Below, piece by piece: positions 15,947-24,414 of a stretch of 34,875 bases of DNA (position 1 is its first letter; each line of letters begins with the position of its first letter). The DNA is from Solobacterium sp. Lineage in GTDB: Bacteria; Bacillota_I; Bacilli_A; Erysipelotrichales; Erysipelotrichaceae. The DNA lies in NCBI GenBank assembly GCA_024680365.1, contig JAILCN010000026.1, forward strand, positions 1 through 34,875, in the 5' to 3' direction. The notes under the pieces are model-generated. The model saw only the letters and a program-made list of their open reading frames with translations, was not told the DNA's origin and did not search any database. Made by a program: the position numbers and the translations under genes.

Positions 15947-17169
15947 GTTCTGAAGAAAGACTGATCCGCTACTGCCGGATCGATACACAGTCGGATCCTG
16001 CTCACGAGGACGTGACGCCCTCGACCGCGAAGCAGTTCGATCTGGCAAGAGTTCTGGAAACGGAACTGAAAGAGCTGGGACTGGAAGATGTCACGCTCGA
16101 TGAACACTGCTATGTTTACGGCAGACTGCCGGCCAATACAGAGAAAAACGTGAAGACCGTCGGGTTTATTGCCCATATGGACACAGCTCCCGATTTCAGC
16201 GGGACCAATGTAAACCCGCGGATCATTGAGAACTTCGACGGCAATGACATTGCCCTGAATCCGGAAGTGACGCTGAAGATGGAAGACTTCCCGTGGATGC
16301 GTGAACTGAAGGGAAAGCGGCTGATGGTCACGGACGGCACGACACTGCTCGGCGCGGATGACAAAGCAGGCATCGTTTCGATCATGGAGGCGCTTGTCTG
16401 GCTGAAGGAACATCCCGAATTCAAACACGGCGCGATTTCTGTCGGCTTTACGCCGGATGAAGAGATCGGCAATGGTCCGAAGTACTTTGACGTGAAGAAA
16501 TTCAATGCGGATTTCGCCTATACGATGGACGGCGGAACGGTGCGCGAACTGGCGGATGAAACATTCAACGCAGCTTCTGCCCTGGTGACATTCAAAGGCT
16601 TCTCGATCCATCCGGGTGAAGCGAAGGACCGGATGATCAACGCAGCCCTGGCTGCGGTAAAGTTTGCGGCGATGCTGCCGGCGCACGAAGTGCCTGAACA
16701 CACGGAAGGCAGAGAAGGATTCATTCATCTGCACAACATGGAAGGCGACTGCGAAAGCGCAAAGCTGAGCTATATCCTCAGAGACCATGACGGCGCAAAG
16801 CTGGAGGAAAAGAAGGAGCTGATCCGGAAGACAGCGGACTACATCAACGCCATGTACGGCACGGAAGTCTGCACCTGCACACTCAGAGACTCCTACCGCA
16901 ACATGAAGGAAGTGCTCGATCAGCATCCTCAGGCAGTCGACACAGCCAGAGCAGTCATGGAAGAGCTTGGCCTGCAGGTGCTGAATACACCGGTCCGCGG
17001 CGGTACTGACGGATCACAGATCACATTCATGGGCCTGCCGTGTCCGAACCTCGGCTGCGGCGGCGGCAACTTCCACGGACGCTATGAATACTGCGTGATG
17101 GAAGAGCTGGAGATGGCGCGTGAAGTGATCCTCGGCATCATCCGCCATACAGCGGAGGCAGAGGCATGA
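15943..17169 (+). CDS. pepT: Peptidase T (tripeptide aminopeptidase)
   Basis: 408 residues, the normal PepT length. M20 metallopeptidase ligands are visible: H and D in IAHMDTAPDFSG, D in LGADDKAG, the EE pair in TPDEEIGNG, D in YTMDGG, and the final H in GCGGGNFHGRYE. PepT releases the N-terminal residue from tripeptides in the cytoplasm, so it is a natural downstream partner for the Opp peptide importer of this window. Start and stop each overlap the neighbouring genes by four bases. Confidence 0.95.
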   Translation: MSSEERLIRYCRIDTQSDPAHEDVTPSTAKQFDLARVLETELKELGLEDVTLDEHCYVYGRLPANTEKNVKTVGFIAHMDTAPDFSGTNVNPRIIENFDGNDIALNPEVTLKMEDFPWMRELKGKRLMVTDGTTLLGADDKAGIVSIMEALVWLKEHPEFKHGAISVGFTPDEEIGNGPKYFDVKKFNADFAYTMDGGTVRELADETFNAASALVTFKGFSIHPGEAKDRMINAALAAVKFAAMLPAHEVPEHTEGREGFIHLHNMEGDCESAKLSYILRDHDGAKLEEKKELIRKTADYINAMYGTEVCTCTLRDSYRNMKEVLDQHPQAVDTARAVMEELGLQVLNTPVRGGTDGSQITFMGLPCPNLGCGGGNFHGRYEYCVMEELEMAREVILGIIRHTAEAEA

Positions 17170-18089
17170 TCTATACATGCACAATGAACCCGTCACTGGA
17201 TTACTACCTGGAATTTCATGAAGAACTGTCAGCGGAGCGGACAAACCGTTCCTCGCTGGAATATTACGAAGCAGGCGGCAAGGGGATCAACGTTTCCATC
17301 GTGCTGAACAATCTCAGCATTCCTTCCCGGGCGCTCGGCTTTGTCGGCGGATTTACCAAAGATTTCTATATTTCCCTGCTGGCGAAATATGAATATATCC
17401 TGCCGAACTTTACATATATTGACGGACATACCCGCATCAATGTGAAATGCATCAGCGGCAGAGGCCTGGATCTCAATGCCACCGGACCGTATATCACCCA
17501 TGAAAATATGGAAAACCTGATGCGGAAGACGGAGCGTCTGGATGACGGCGATTATTTTGTGCTCGCCGGCGTCACCCAGGAATACCTGCAGGAAGATACG
17601 AAGAAGATGCTCCGGGATCTGATCTCCTGCGGCGTCAGAGTCGTTCTGGACACCAATCCGCTGCTGATGAAAGACATCCTGAAAGACGGGCCGTTCCTGA
17701 TCAAGACGACGCCGGAGGAACTGTGTGAACTGACCGGCATGCCCTGTGACGACAGAGACGGATGCATTGCGGCAGCGAAGAAAGTCCATGAAGACGGCTG
17801 TCAGTACGTGATCGTTCTGCGGGACGCTCATGACGCGCTGTTTGTCAGTGAAGAGGGTGGCTGGGAATGCGAAGTTACCCGTCCGGAACATGTGATCAAT
17901 ACGGTTGGCACCGGCGATTCGCTGGCTGCCGGATTCCTGATGAATTACATGCGCTCAAGAGATGCTCTGGACAGCTTCCGCTTCGCCGCTTCCTGCGGCA
18001 GCGCGACGGCGTATTCCAAAGGACTGGCGACCCGTGAAAAGATCGATGCTGTGTATGAAAACACAGCAGTCAGGAAGGTGGATGAATGA
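17166..18089 (+). CDS. PfkB-family sugar-phosphate kinase (1-phosphofructokinase-like)
   Basis: 307 residues. The PfkB signatures are the N-terminal AGGKGINVSIVLNNL and the C-terminal NTVGTGDSLAAGFL, the latter with the catalytic Asp and a GTGD in place of the more common GAGD. Overall organisation matches the 1-phosphofructokinase/tagatose-6-phosphate kinase group (IYTCTMNPSLDYY at the N-terminus). No PTS or fructose gene is adjacent, so the substrate is uncertain. Four-base overlaps join it to pepT and to the next gene. Confidence 0.88.
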   Translation: MIYTCTMNPSLDYYLEFHEELSAERTNRSSLEYYEAGGKGINVSIVLNNLSIPSRALGFVGGFTKDFYISLLAKYEYILPNFTYIDGHTRINVKCISGRGLDLNATGPYITHENMENLMRKTERLDDGDYFVLAGVTQEYLQEDTKKMLRDLISCGVRVVLDTNPLLMKDILKDGPFLIKTTPEELCELTGMPCDDRDGCIAAAKKVHEDGCQYVIVLRDAHDALFVSEEGGWECEVTRPEHVINTVGTGDSLAAGFLMNYMRSRDALDSFRFAASCGSATAYSKGLATREKIDAVYENTAVRKVDE

Positions 18090-18682
18090 AGAAATTATTA
18101 CTGACATGCCTTGCGGCTTCCATGGTGACACTGACCGGATGCAGAAAAGAAGAGAAGCTGACGATCACGAATCACGCGGAGATCATCAGCACGGCGGCGG
18201 ACATGAGTGAATACCGCTGGATCCAGGAACCGTATGCGGAATACCGCAAGATCAGTTTTGATGAGCTGAACGCGTTCTTTGACAAGAAGGCAAGCGGCAT
18301 CCTGTATCTCGGCTACGACGGCTGTCCGTACTGCGAACGGGCGATCGTTGAACTCAATGAAGTGTGCCGCAAATACAGCATCACGGTATATTATGCGGAG
18401 CTTGATCCGTATGTTTCCGAAGATGAATTCATGAGTGAAGAACAGTATCATATCCTGACGGATGAAAATCATATCGGTTCGATCCTGATGGACGGTGAGG
18501 GCGGTGAAAAAGCGCTGTATGTGCCGCTTGTGATCGGTGTAAAAGACGGAAAGATCACCGGATCCTTCACATCGCTGGTCGATAACTTTGAGATCACGTC
18601 TGACGATGCGCAGATGAATGAGTCGCAGAAAAAGGAACAGCAGAAAATTTACACAGACATTATCCGGAAGACGGCTGACTGA
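18086..18682 (+). CDS. Thioredoxin-fold lipoprotein with CPYC motif
   Basis: 198 residues. Lipoprotein signal MKKLLLTCLAASMVTLTGC with lipobox LTGC. A thioredoxin-like domain follows: ASGILYLGYDGCPYCERAIVELNEVCRKY holds a CPYC redox pair (about residues 85-88), and the cis-Pro region is VPLVIGVKDGKI. CPYC is the active site of glutaredoxins and also of bacteriocin-accessory-type proteins (PedC/BrcD), to which the LGYDGCPYC context is similar. It probably works outside the membrane as a thiol-disulfide oxidoreductase. It is the last gene of the operon, followed by a terminator. Confidence 0.8.
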   Translation: MKKLLLTCLAASMVTLTGCRKEEKLTITNHAEIISTAADMSEYRWIQEPYAEYRKISFDELNAFFDKKASGILYLGYDGCPYCERAIVELNEVCRKYSITVYYAELDPYVSEDEFMSEEQYHILTDENHIGSILMDGEGGEKALYVPLVIGVKDGKITGSFTSLVDNFEITSDDAQMNESQKKEQQKIYTDIIRKTAD

Positions 18683-18704
18683 CGCAGTTCAGCTGTCTTT
18701 TTCT
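18670..18704 (+). terminator. Terminator of the DJ-1/pepT operon
   Basis: GACGGCTGA (18670-18678) pairs with TCAGCTGTC (18689-18697) with one G-T pair, followed by TTTTTCTG. The stem overlaps the final codons. A TATAAT at 18718-18723 lies just downstream. Confidence 0.75.
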
Positions 18705-18750
18705 GTTCACTTGGGCATATAATGAAATCATACAGAACGAAGGTGACAGA

Positions 18751-19221
18751 ATGCGGTTTCCCTGGCAGAAATACGGCATCCTTGAGGGTGAGGAAATTGA
18801 TCTGAAAGAAGAGCGGATGATCCGTCCGACTTCCTTCAACGATAATGTACGGGAAGTCTTCTACGGCATTTTTCTGCATGGTCAGGATCAGAAGATCGGC
18901 GAATGCGATCTCAGAGTCGGGATGAATGACGAACTGTATTATGCAGGCAATATCGGATACAGGATCTATGAGCGCTGGCGCGGGCACAGCTACGCGCTGC
19001 AGGCGTGCCGGCTGCTGCTGCCGGAAGCATTCCATAAATACGGGATGGACGAGGTGATCATCACCTGTTCACCGGATAATATTCCTTCCCGCCGCACGCT
19101 GGAAAAGCTTTCCGGTACGTTCGTTGAAGAAACCGGCGTTCCCGCCTGGCACTGGCTGTACAGACGGGGAGAAACTGTCAAACGGATCTACAGATTCCGT
19201 GAAGGAACGCATGTTGTTTGA
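18751..19221 (+). CDS. GNAT family N-acetyltransferase
   Basis: 156 residues. The GNAT acetyl-CoA-binding segment is seen in IGYRIYERWRGHSYALQACRLLLPEAFHKYGMDEVIITCSPDNIPSRRTLEKL, in which the Q/RxxGxG/A element is relaxed to RWRGHSYA. The arrangement resembles RimJ/RimL-like acetyltransferases. Acceptor unknown. TATAAT at 18718-18723 and GAAGGTG before the ATG support independent expression. Its stop lies 12 bases before the cls start. Confidence 0.82.
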   Translation: MRFPWQKYGILEGEEIDLKEERMIRPTSFNDNVREVFYGIFLHGQDQKIGECDLRVGMNDELYYAGNIGYRIYERWRGHSYALQACRLLLPEAFHKYGMDEVIITCSPDNIPSRRTLEKLSGTFVEETGVPAWHWLYRRGETVKRIYRFREGTHVV

Positions 19222-19227
19222 TATAAT
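19219..19227 (+). promoter_or_regulatory. Extended -10 promoter of cls (leaderless start)
   Basis: TGATATAAT is an extended -10 (TGn plus TATAAT at 19222-19227). Only six bases separate it from the cls ATG, so transcription should begin at or next to the start codon. It overlaps the end of the acetyltransferase gene. Confidence 0.55.
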
Positions 19228-19233
19228 AACCAT

Positions 19234-20757
19234 ATGCGGAAAATACTGAAGTTACTGACATCAAGACTGATGATCATAGGACCTCTGATCCTGCTGCAGT
19301 TTGGACTGTTTGTTTCGGTCGTCTATCAGGCTTCGCTTTTCAATAAAGTGATACCGGTCGTGGAAGTACTGGCAGTGCTGGCAGTTCTGTTTATCATCAA
19401 CCGCCAGAGAGACCCGTATTCCAAACTTTCGTGGTGCTGCCTGATCCTGGGTCTGCCGGTCATCGGCCTGCCTCTGTACTTCCTGTCCGGCGAGCGTCAG
19501 GTACCGAAGAAGATCCAGAACGGTACGATCCTCGCAGATCAGAAGATGGCGGGACTGCTGGGGACCAGCCGTTCCGTGCGGGCAGAGGAGCGGATCGAGC
19601 CGGATATGCGGGCAACGTTCAGCTATGGGGAACGGTGCGGTTTTCCTGCCTATCAGAATACGACAGTCAGTTATTATGCAAGCGGTGAGGAATGGTTCCC
19701 GGATTACCTGGAAGCCCTCCGCAGCGCAAAGCATTACATATTCATAGAGTTCTTCATTCTGCGGGAAGGCTCCTGCTGGGAAGAAGTGCTTGCGATCCTG
19801 AAGCAGAAGATCGCGGAAGGTGTTGAGGTCAAGATCATCTACGATGATTTCGGCAGTGTGGAAATGCCGTGGCACTATGACAGAAAGCTGCAGGCAATGG
19901 GCATTGAAGCGCACCGCTTCAACCACCTGCGGCCGGCCTTCATCATTCAGATGAACAACCGTGACCACCGCAAGATCACGATCATCGACAACCGCGTGGC
20001 ATTCACCGGCGGCGTCAATCTGTCAGATGAATATGTCAACCGCATCCGCCGCTTCGGCTACTGGAAGGACAGCGCGCTGCGTCTGGAAGGGGAGGCAGTG
20101 TGGAGCCTGACCGTCATGTTCCTGGGACTTCTGACCCATGTCAGAGGGGCCGGCGGCAGTCCGATCGATTATGAGAAGTATCATATTGAACATCAGATCG
20201 CGCCAAGCAGCGGCTATGTTCAGCCGTATTCCGACAGCCCGACAGACGACGAGCTGGTTGCCCTGAACATGCATCTGAATATCGTCAATCATGCCAGGGA
20301 TTATGTATACATTGATTCACCGTATCTGATCCTGAATGAGACCATGAAGGACGCCCTGATCCTGGCTGCCAAAAACGGCGTGGATGTCAGGATCCTGACG
20401 CCGGGCATACCGGACAAGATCATCGTCAATCAGATGACCAAGGGAAACTATCTGCCGCTGCTGAAAGCAGGCGTGCGGATCTATGAATATACGCCGGGCT
20501 TCGATCACTGCAAAAACTTTGTCGCCGACGACAGAGCGGCGATCGTAGGAACGGCGAACACCGATTACCGGAGCTATTATCTGCATTTTGAAAACGGCGT
20601 CCTGCTGTATCAGAAAGGCGCGGTGATACAGATCCGGGAAGACTTTGAACAGTCGATCGAAAAATCGCGTGAGATCACGGTGGATGACGTAAACAGCACA
20701 TTCATTCTGGTGCGCCTGTTCAGGGCAGTGCTGACACTGTTTGTGCCGCTCGTATAA
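19234..20757 (+). CDS. cls: Cardiolipin synthase, phospholipase D superfamily
   Basis: 507 residues, standard for bacterial ClsA-type enzymes. Two N-terminal membrane segments (LMIIGPLILLQFGLFVSVVY; VIPVVEVLAVLAVLFII) precede two HKD catalytic motifs: DHRKITIID (around residue 247) and DHCKNFVADDRAAIVGTANTD (around residue 428). It condenses two phosphatidylglycerols to cardiolipin and glycerol at the membrane. There is no SD before the ATG; an extended -10 ends six bases upstream, suggesting a leaderless mRNA. It heads an operon with the patatin-like lipase and an HAD phosphatase. Confidence 0.93.
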   Translation: MRKILKLLTSRLMIIGPLILLQFGLFVSVVYQASLFNKVIPVVEVLAVLAVLFIINRQRDPYSKLSWCCLILGLPVIGLPLYFLSGERQVPKKIQNGTILADQKMAGLLGTSRSVRAEERIEPDMRATFSYGERCGFPAYQNTTVSYYASGEEWFPDYLEALRSAKHYIFIEFFILREGSCWEEVLAILKQKIAEGVEVKIIYDDFGSVEMPWHYDRKLQAMGIEAHRFNHLRPAFIIQMNNRDHRKITIIDNRVAFTGGVNLSDEYVNRIRRFGYWKDSALRLEGEAVWSLTVMFLGLLTHVRGAGGSPIDYEKYHIEHQIAPSSGYVQPYSDSPTDDELVALNMHLNIVNHARDYVYIDSPYLILNETMKDALILAAKNGVDVRILTPGIPDKIIVNQMTKGNYLPLLKAGVRIYEYTPGFDHCKNFVADDRAAIVGTANTDYRSYYLHFENGVLLYQKGAVIQIREDFEQSIEKSREITVDDVNSTFILVRLFRAVLTLFVPLV

Positions 20758-20766
20758 GGAGGAAAC

Positions 20767-21630
20767 ATGAAAGAGAAGATCGGACTTGTACTGGAAGGCG
20801 GAGGACTGCGCGGCGCATATACCGCAGGCGCTCTTGCCTGGCTGAATGACAATCACATTACATTTGATTATATGAACGGCATTTCTTCCGGCGCTGTGGC
20901 ACTTTGCTGCTACGCGGTCGGAAACAAGACGACGCCGTACAATCTGGCTGTCTTCTATGTCAACGCGCCGGATGTCGTCGGACTCAAGGCGCTGCAGAGT
21001 GAAGGTCACTATGTTGCCTACAAGAAAGTCTTCAATGAAGACCTTCTGAAGAAGGAACACCTTGATCTCAGCGGACTGAAAGGCAAGAATCTGGAAGTCG
21101 GCGCCTATGTGCTTGAACACGGCCAGACGGAATTCTTCGGACCCGAAGACATCGATCCCGAGCTGGTCCTGCTTCGGGGCACCTGCGCGCTTCCGGTCGC
21201 TTCCGCGATCGTTGAATATAAGGGCATGCATCTGCTGGACGGCGGCATTACAAAGATGATCCCGATCGAACGGGCAGTGGAAGTCGGCTGTACGAAGTTC
21301 CTCGTCATCACGACGAAGCCGGCGGACTATGTCCGCAAACCGGCAGCACCGGCAGTCCGGGCAATGATGAAAGTACTCTACCGGAAGTATCCTCAGGTTG
21401 AGAAGGATTATGTGGTCCGCCATATCAATTACTATAAGCAGATCAGTCTGATCAACGAACTCGTTGATGAAGGAAAGGCAGTGCTTGTTCTGCCGTCCAG
21501 GACGATCCAGGTCAGCCGTTTCAAAGGCACAGTGGAAAAAAGCGCCGAGCTGTATAATCTCGGCTACAAGGATATGGAAAACAGAAAGGAAGAGATCATG
21601 GCTTTCCTTTCGAAAGGAGAAGAAGAATGA
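20767..21630 (+). CDS. Patatin-like phospholipase
   Basis: 287 residues. Patatin landmarks are complete: oxyanion-hole GGGLRGAYTAG (residues 11-21), nucleophile elbow GISSG (Ser40), and catalytic Asp in LLDGGI (about residue 160). The C-terminal part (VEKDYVVRHINYYKQ) resembles the YjjU/RssA-like group. It is a serine acyl hydrolase, probably acting on phospholipids or lysophospholipids, which fits its place nine bases after cls. A perfect AAGGAGG precedes the ATG. Confidence 0.92.
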   Translation: MKEKIGLVLEGGGLRGAYTAGALAWLNDNHITFDYMNGISSGAVALCCYAVGNKTTPYNLAVFYVNAPDVVGLKALQSEGHYVAYKKVFNEDLLKKEHLDLSGLKGKNLEVGAYVLEHGQTEFFGPEDIDPELVLLRGTCALPVASAIVEYKGMHLLDGGITKMIPIERAVEVGCTKFLVITTKPADYVRKPAAPAVRAMMKVLYRKYPQVEKDYVVRHINYYKQISLINELVDEGKAVLVLPSRTIQVSRFKGTVEKSAELYNLGYKDMENRKEEIMAFLSKGEEE

Positions 21631-22448
21631 TCAGACTGATTGCCAGCGACCTCGACGGCACGATCATCGATGCCAGAGGACAGTGTCATCCCGACGTCGT
21701 AACAACTCTGCGCCGCGTACGGGCCATGGGCGTGAAATTCGCGATCTGCTCAGGCCGTCCGATCTCTTCCGTCCTGCCGCTTGTCGAGGGCTGGGGACTG
21801 GAAGGAAACTGTGACTACATTGTCGGCTCCAACGGCGGTGAAGTGCTTGAAGTTGCGACCGGCAAACATGTCAAAGCCTATACGCTTTCTCCGGAGCTGA
21901 TCTGTGAGATCCTGGATCTCTATGAGCCGCTCGGACTGCTGCCGACGCTGTACGGCGAAGGGGACGAGCTGTTTGTTCAGGACATTACGCCGCAGGCAGA
22001 GATCGTTGCAAAACGTCTCGGCATGCGGCTGACCAAGGCTGATATCCGCACCATCACAACGGAACCGCAGGTCAAGGAAATGATGATCCTGCCGCCGGAG
22101 AAGATGGCAATGGCGGAACAGTTCTATCAGGAACATAAAGATGAAAGATACATCGCCTTCAAGACAGCAGTCGATCTGTTTGAATTCAACCATCCGCTGC
22201 TTGCCAAGGATGTCGGCGTGCAGGTGATCGGCGCAATGATGCATATCGAACCGGATGAGATCATGGCATTCGGTGATACGACAAACGATCTGGATATGCT
22301 GAGATACGTGAAATACGGGATCGTCATGGCGAACGGAACGGATGACGCCAAGGCGCTTGCCTATGCGATCGCACCGTCTGTCGACGACGCCGGCTTCGCG
22401 AAGTATCTTGATGAATATCTGCAGACACCGGAACTGAAGCAGGAGTAG
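21627..22448 (+). CDS. Cof-type HAD-IIB phosphatase (second copy)
   Basis: 273 residues. Motif I SDLDGTIID (Asp9 and Asp11), motif II CSGRP, motif III around HPLLAKDVGVQ, and motif IV GDTTNDLDML are present with a type IIB cap between. It is a cytoplasmic phosphatase of undefined sugar-phosphate or cofactor substrates. It overlaps the patatin-like gene by four bases (ATGA), so it is translationally coupled. It is clearly diverged from the HAD protein at 2303, so not a recent duplicate. Confidence 0.9.
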   Translation: MIRLIASDLDGTIIDARGQCHPDVVTTLRRVRAMGVKFAICSGRPISSVLPLVEGWGLEGNCDYIVGSNGGEVLEVATGKHVKAYTLSPELICEILDLYEPLGLLPTLYGEGDELFVQDITPQAEIVAKRLGMRLTKADIRTITTEPQVKEMMILPPEKMAMAEQFYQEHKDERYIAFKTAVDLFEFNHPLLAKDVGVQVIGAMMHIEPDEIMAFGDTTNDLDMLRYVKYGIVMANGTDDAKALAYAIAPSVDDAGFAKYLDEYLQTPELKQE

Positions 22449-22462
22449 ATCCTGCTTTTTTT
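22438..22462 (+). terminator. Terminator of the cls operon
   Basis: AGCAGGA (22438-22444) and TCCTGCT (22450-22456) with loop GTAGA, then a run of seven T. The stem overlaps the stop codon. Confidence 0.85.
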
Positions 22463-22465
22463 CGC

Positions 22466-22492
22466 AGAGAAAAAGCTCCGTTAATCGGAGCT
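22466..22492 (-). terminator. Terminator of the minus-strand methyltransferase operon
   Basis: AGCTCCG (22474-22480) and CGGAGCT (22486-22492); on the minus strand the stem is followed by TTTTTCTCT. The loop contains the stop codon of the M15-like gene. Confidence 0.8.
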
Positions 22493-23752
22493 CTTCGGTT
22501 CTTCGGAAGGCGCAGGGGTATCTGTCTGCGGCGCAGGTGTTTCGGTGCTTTCCGGCTTTTCTTCTTTTTTCTGATCCGGATGGATCACGCCGTAGTTTGT
22601 CTTTGCCAGGATGTCTTCAGCCGGGATCAGAGTCTCATCATGCCAACCCTTCAGATACAGGCAGTAGTATTCATCATAGGTCAGCTTGCTTTCCGCGACC
22701 AGCACCGCCAGATCCTTGCCGATGTAGCGGTAGTGTCCCGGTTCATCTCTGAAGCCGGTGATCGCTGCCTTCTCCGTCGGATAGCGCTCGATCCAGCCGT
22801 AGCGGATACATGCCGTGCGCAGCCACGCTCTTGTATTGGAATCAGCGAATTTTACTTTCGTTTCATACGTTGACGATACATTGACGGCCATGCCGGTCTG
22901 ATGTTCGTTGAAGCCGGGCCGCAGCACTATGGTGTCTGCTTTTTCCTGTCCGCTCAGGCTGACCTGCTTGTCATACTGTGCTTTCTGGGTTTCATAGCTT
23001 GTATAGGAGTCAGCCATGAAGAAGGCTGTCTTGTTTTCAATTCCCGCTTCGCACATTTCCTTGAAGGAATCTGCGGCGATCTTTGCCAGCGACTGACCGG
23101 GCACTGCGTATTTGGAAGAAATGGCGGTCACGTCTTTTGGCGTATAGCTGTCTTTCAGATAATAGCTTTTATTCACCAGCATGATCACCGGATCAGTCGT
23201 GTCCGTTTCATATGTATACCGGTAGTTTCTGCGGTAACTGCCGCTCAGCGTGAAGGATTCGACAGAATTGGTATCCCGGTGGCTGATGCAGTCGGCAATA
23301 TACTTGGTCTCGTCCCACTGATAGTCAAACAGGAGGAGGGGAGTCATTTCCCAGAACCGGAGCTGTTTGTACAGATTCTGGAGCTGGTCAGACTCATAGC
23401 CGATGTCACTCAGACGGTTGTACAGCAGGAAGTCTGTCTCATCCAGTTCACGGTCTTCTTCACATGCCGCGTACAGGTCGATATATTCTGTCCGCAGCGT
23501 ATGTTTTTTGATATTGTCTGCCAGGACTCTGGAGTACCAGCCGTTTTTCAGGATCGTATCCGTCAGTCCGTATTCGCGGATGGCAGTGATCTCCTCACTG
23601 GTGTAGCCAAGTTCCTTCAGCTGCTTTGCTGTCTTCATGCGCGGCATGATCAGCAGCGCTGCCACCGCTGCAATGATCACAAACGGTGCCAGCACGATGC
23701 CCCAGCGGATCCTTCTGCGCGGTTTTCTTTTTCCGTTGTTCTTTCTGCTCAT
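22481..23752 (-). CDS. M15 (VanY/DacB-like) D,D-carboxypeptidase family protein with degenerate active site
   Basis: 423 residues. A basic cytoplasmic tail and one membrane anchor (WGIVLAPFVIIAAVAALLIM) lead to a helical region (to about residue 210), then a VanY-like M15 domain, then a Pro/Glu/Ser/Thr-rich tail. The domain is recognisable from NEHQTGMAV and HYRYIG. Family members cleave D-Ala from peptidoglycan stems with a Zn held by His, Asp and His. Here the Asp of EHQTGxxxD is Asn (codon AAT), SGYRS reads DSYTS, and EPWH reads EPGH. The catalytic Glu and both His are retained. It may be inactive or altered. It is the third gene of the minus-strand operon and overlaps the pseudouridine synthase by four bases. 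Confidence 0.8.
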   Translation of the reverse strand: MSRKNNGKRKPRRRIRWGIVLAPFVIIAAVAALLIMPRMKTAKQLKELGYTSEEITAIREYGLTDTILKNGWYSRVLADNIKKHTLRTEYIDLYAACEEDRELDETDFLLYNRLSDIGYESDQLQNLYKQLRFWEMTPLLLFDYQWDETKYIADCISHRDTNSVESFTLSGSYRRNYRYTYETDTTDPVIMLVNKSYYLKDSYTPKDVTAISSKYAVPGQSLAKIAADSFKEMCEAGIENKTAFFMADSYTSYETQKAQYDKQVSLSGQEKADTIVLRPGFNEHQTGMAVNVSSTYETKVKFADSNTRAWLRTACIRYGWIERYPTEKAAITGFRDEPGHYRYIGKDLAVLVAESKLTYDEYYCLYLKGWHDETLIPAEDILAKTNYGVIHPDQKKEEKPESTETPAPQTDTPAPSEEPKSSD

Positions 23753-24414
23753 ATCGTTATCCTAAACTGATTCCAGGGCGCTCTGTCCGGCGGCAGACTT
23801 TCCACCGTGACCGTTTCTTTTGTCGTCGGGTGGGGGAAGCTCAGCCGGAACGCGTGCAGGGCGATCTGTCCCTTCTGCGGTGCGGGATGATAGCGCTGAT
23901 CGTTTACCAGCGGCAGCCCGCGGCTGGCAAACTGAACGCGGATCTGGTGCGCCCGTCCGGTCTCCAGACGGATCTTTACCAGTGTCTTCCCGTTTCTGAC
24001 TTCGATCACCTCATAGGAGAGGGCACAGAACTTTCCGTGTTCTTTGTCCGTCACGCGGACTGTGTTTGTCTTCGGGTTTTTGATGAGATAGTCCGTCAGT
24101 CTGGCGCTCTTCTGTTCCGGTACGCCGTCCAGAACAGCCAGGTATTCCTTTGCCATGGCGTTCGTGCGGACGGATTCCGACAGCCGGGAAGCTGCCTTGG
24201 AAGTTTTTGCGAATACCATCGCGCCGCCGACCGGACGGTCCAGCCGGTGAACAAGCCCGCAGTAGACATTGCCGGGCTTATGATACGTTTCCTTCAGATA
24301 TGCTTTGCACATGGAAAGCAGGTCCGGATCTCTGGAATCATCTTCCATGACCGGCACATTGCAGGGCTTTTCCACGCACAAAAGATGGTTGTCTTCGTAC
24401 AGGACGCGGATCAT
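23749..24414 (-). CDS. RluA-family 23S rRNA/tRNA pseudouridine synthase
   Basis: 221 residues from the ATG at 24414. The catalytic motif HRLDRPVGGAMVFAKT holds the essential Asp. The N-terminus (IRVLYEDNHLLCVEKPCNVPV) and the C-terminal GRAHQIRVQFASRGLPLVND are family hallmarks. No S4 domain is present, as in the RluA/RluC-like short forms. The chosen ATG overlaps the upstream stop (ATGA) and has GGGAG at the right distance; ATGs at 24426 and 24444 are alternatives giving longer overlaps. It isomerises specific uridines in rRNA or tRNA; the site is not predictable. Confidence 0.9.
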   Translation of the reverse strand: MIRVLYEDNHLLCVEKPCNVPVMEDDSRDPDLLSMCKAYLKETYHKPGNVYCGLVHRLDRPVGGAMVFAKTSKAASRLSESVRTNAMAKEYLAVLDGVPEQKSARLTDYLIKNPKTNTVRVTDKEHGKFCALSYEVIEVRNGKTLVKIRLETGRAHQIRVQFASRGLPLVNDQRYHPAPQKGQIALHAFRLSFPHPTTKETVTVESLPPDRAPWNQFRITI

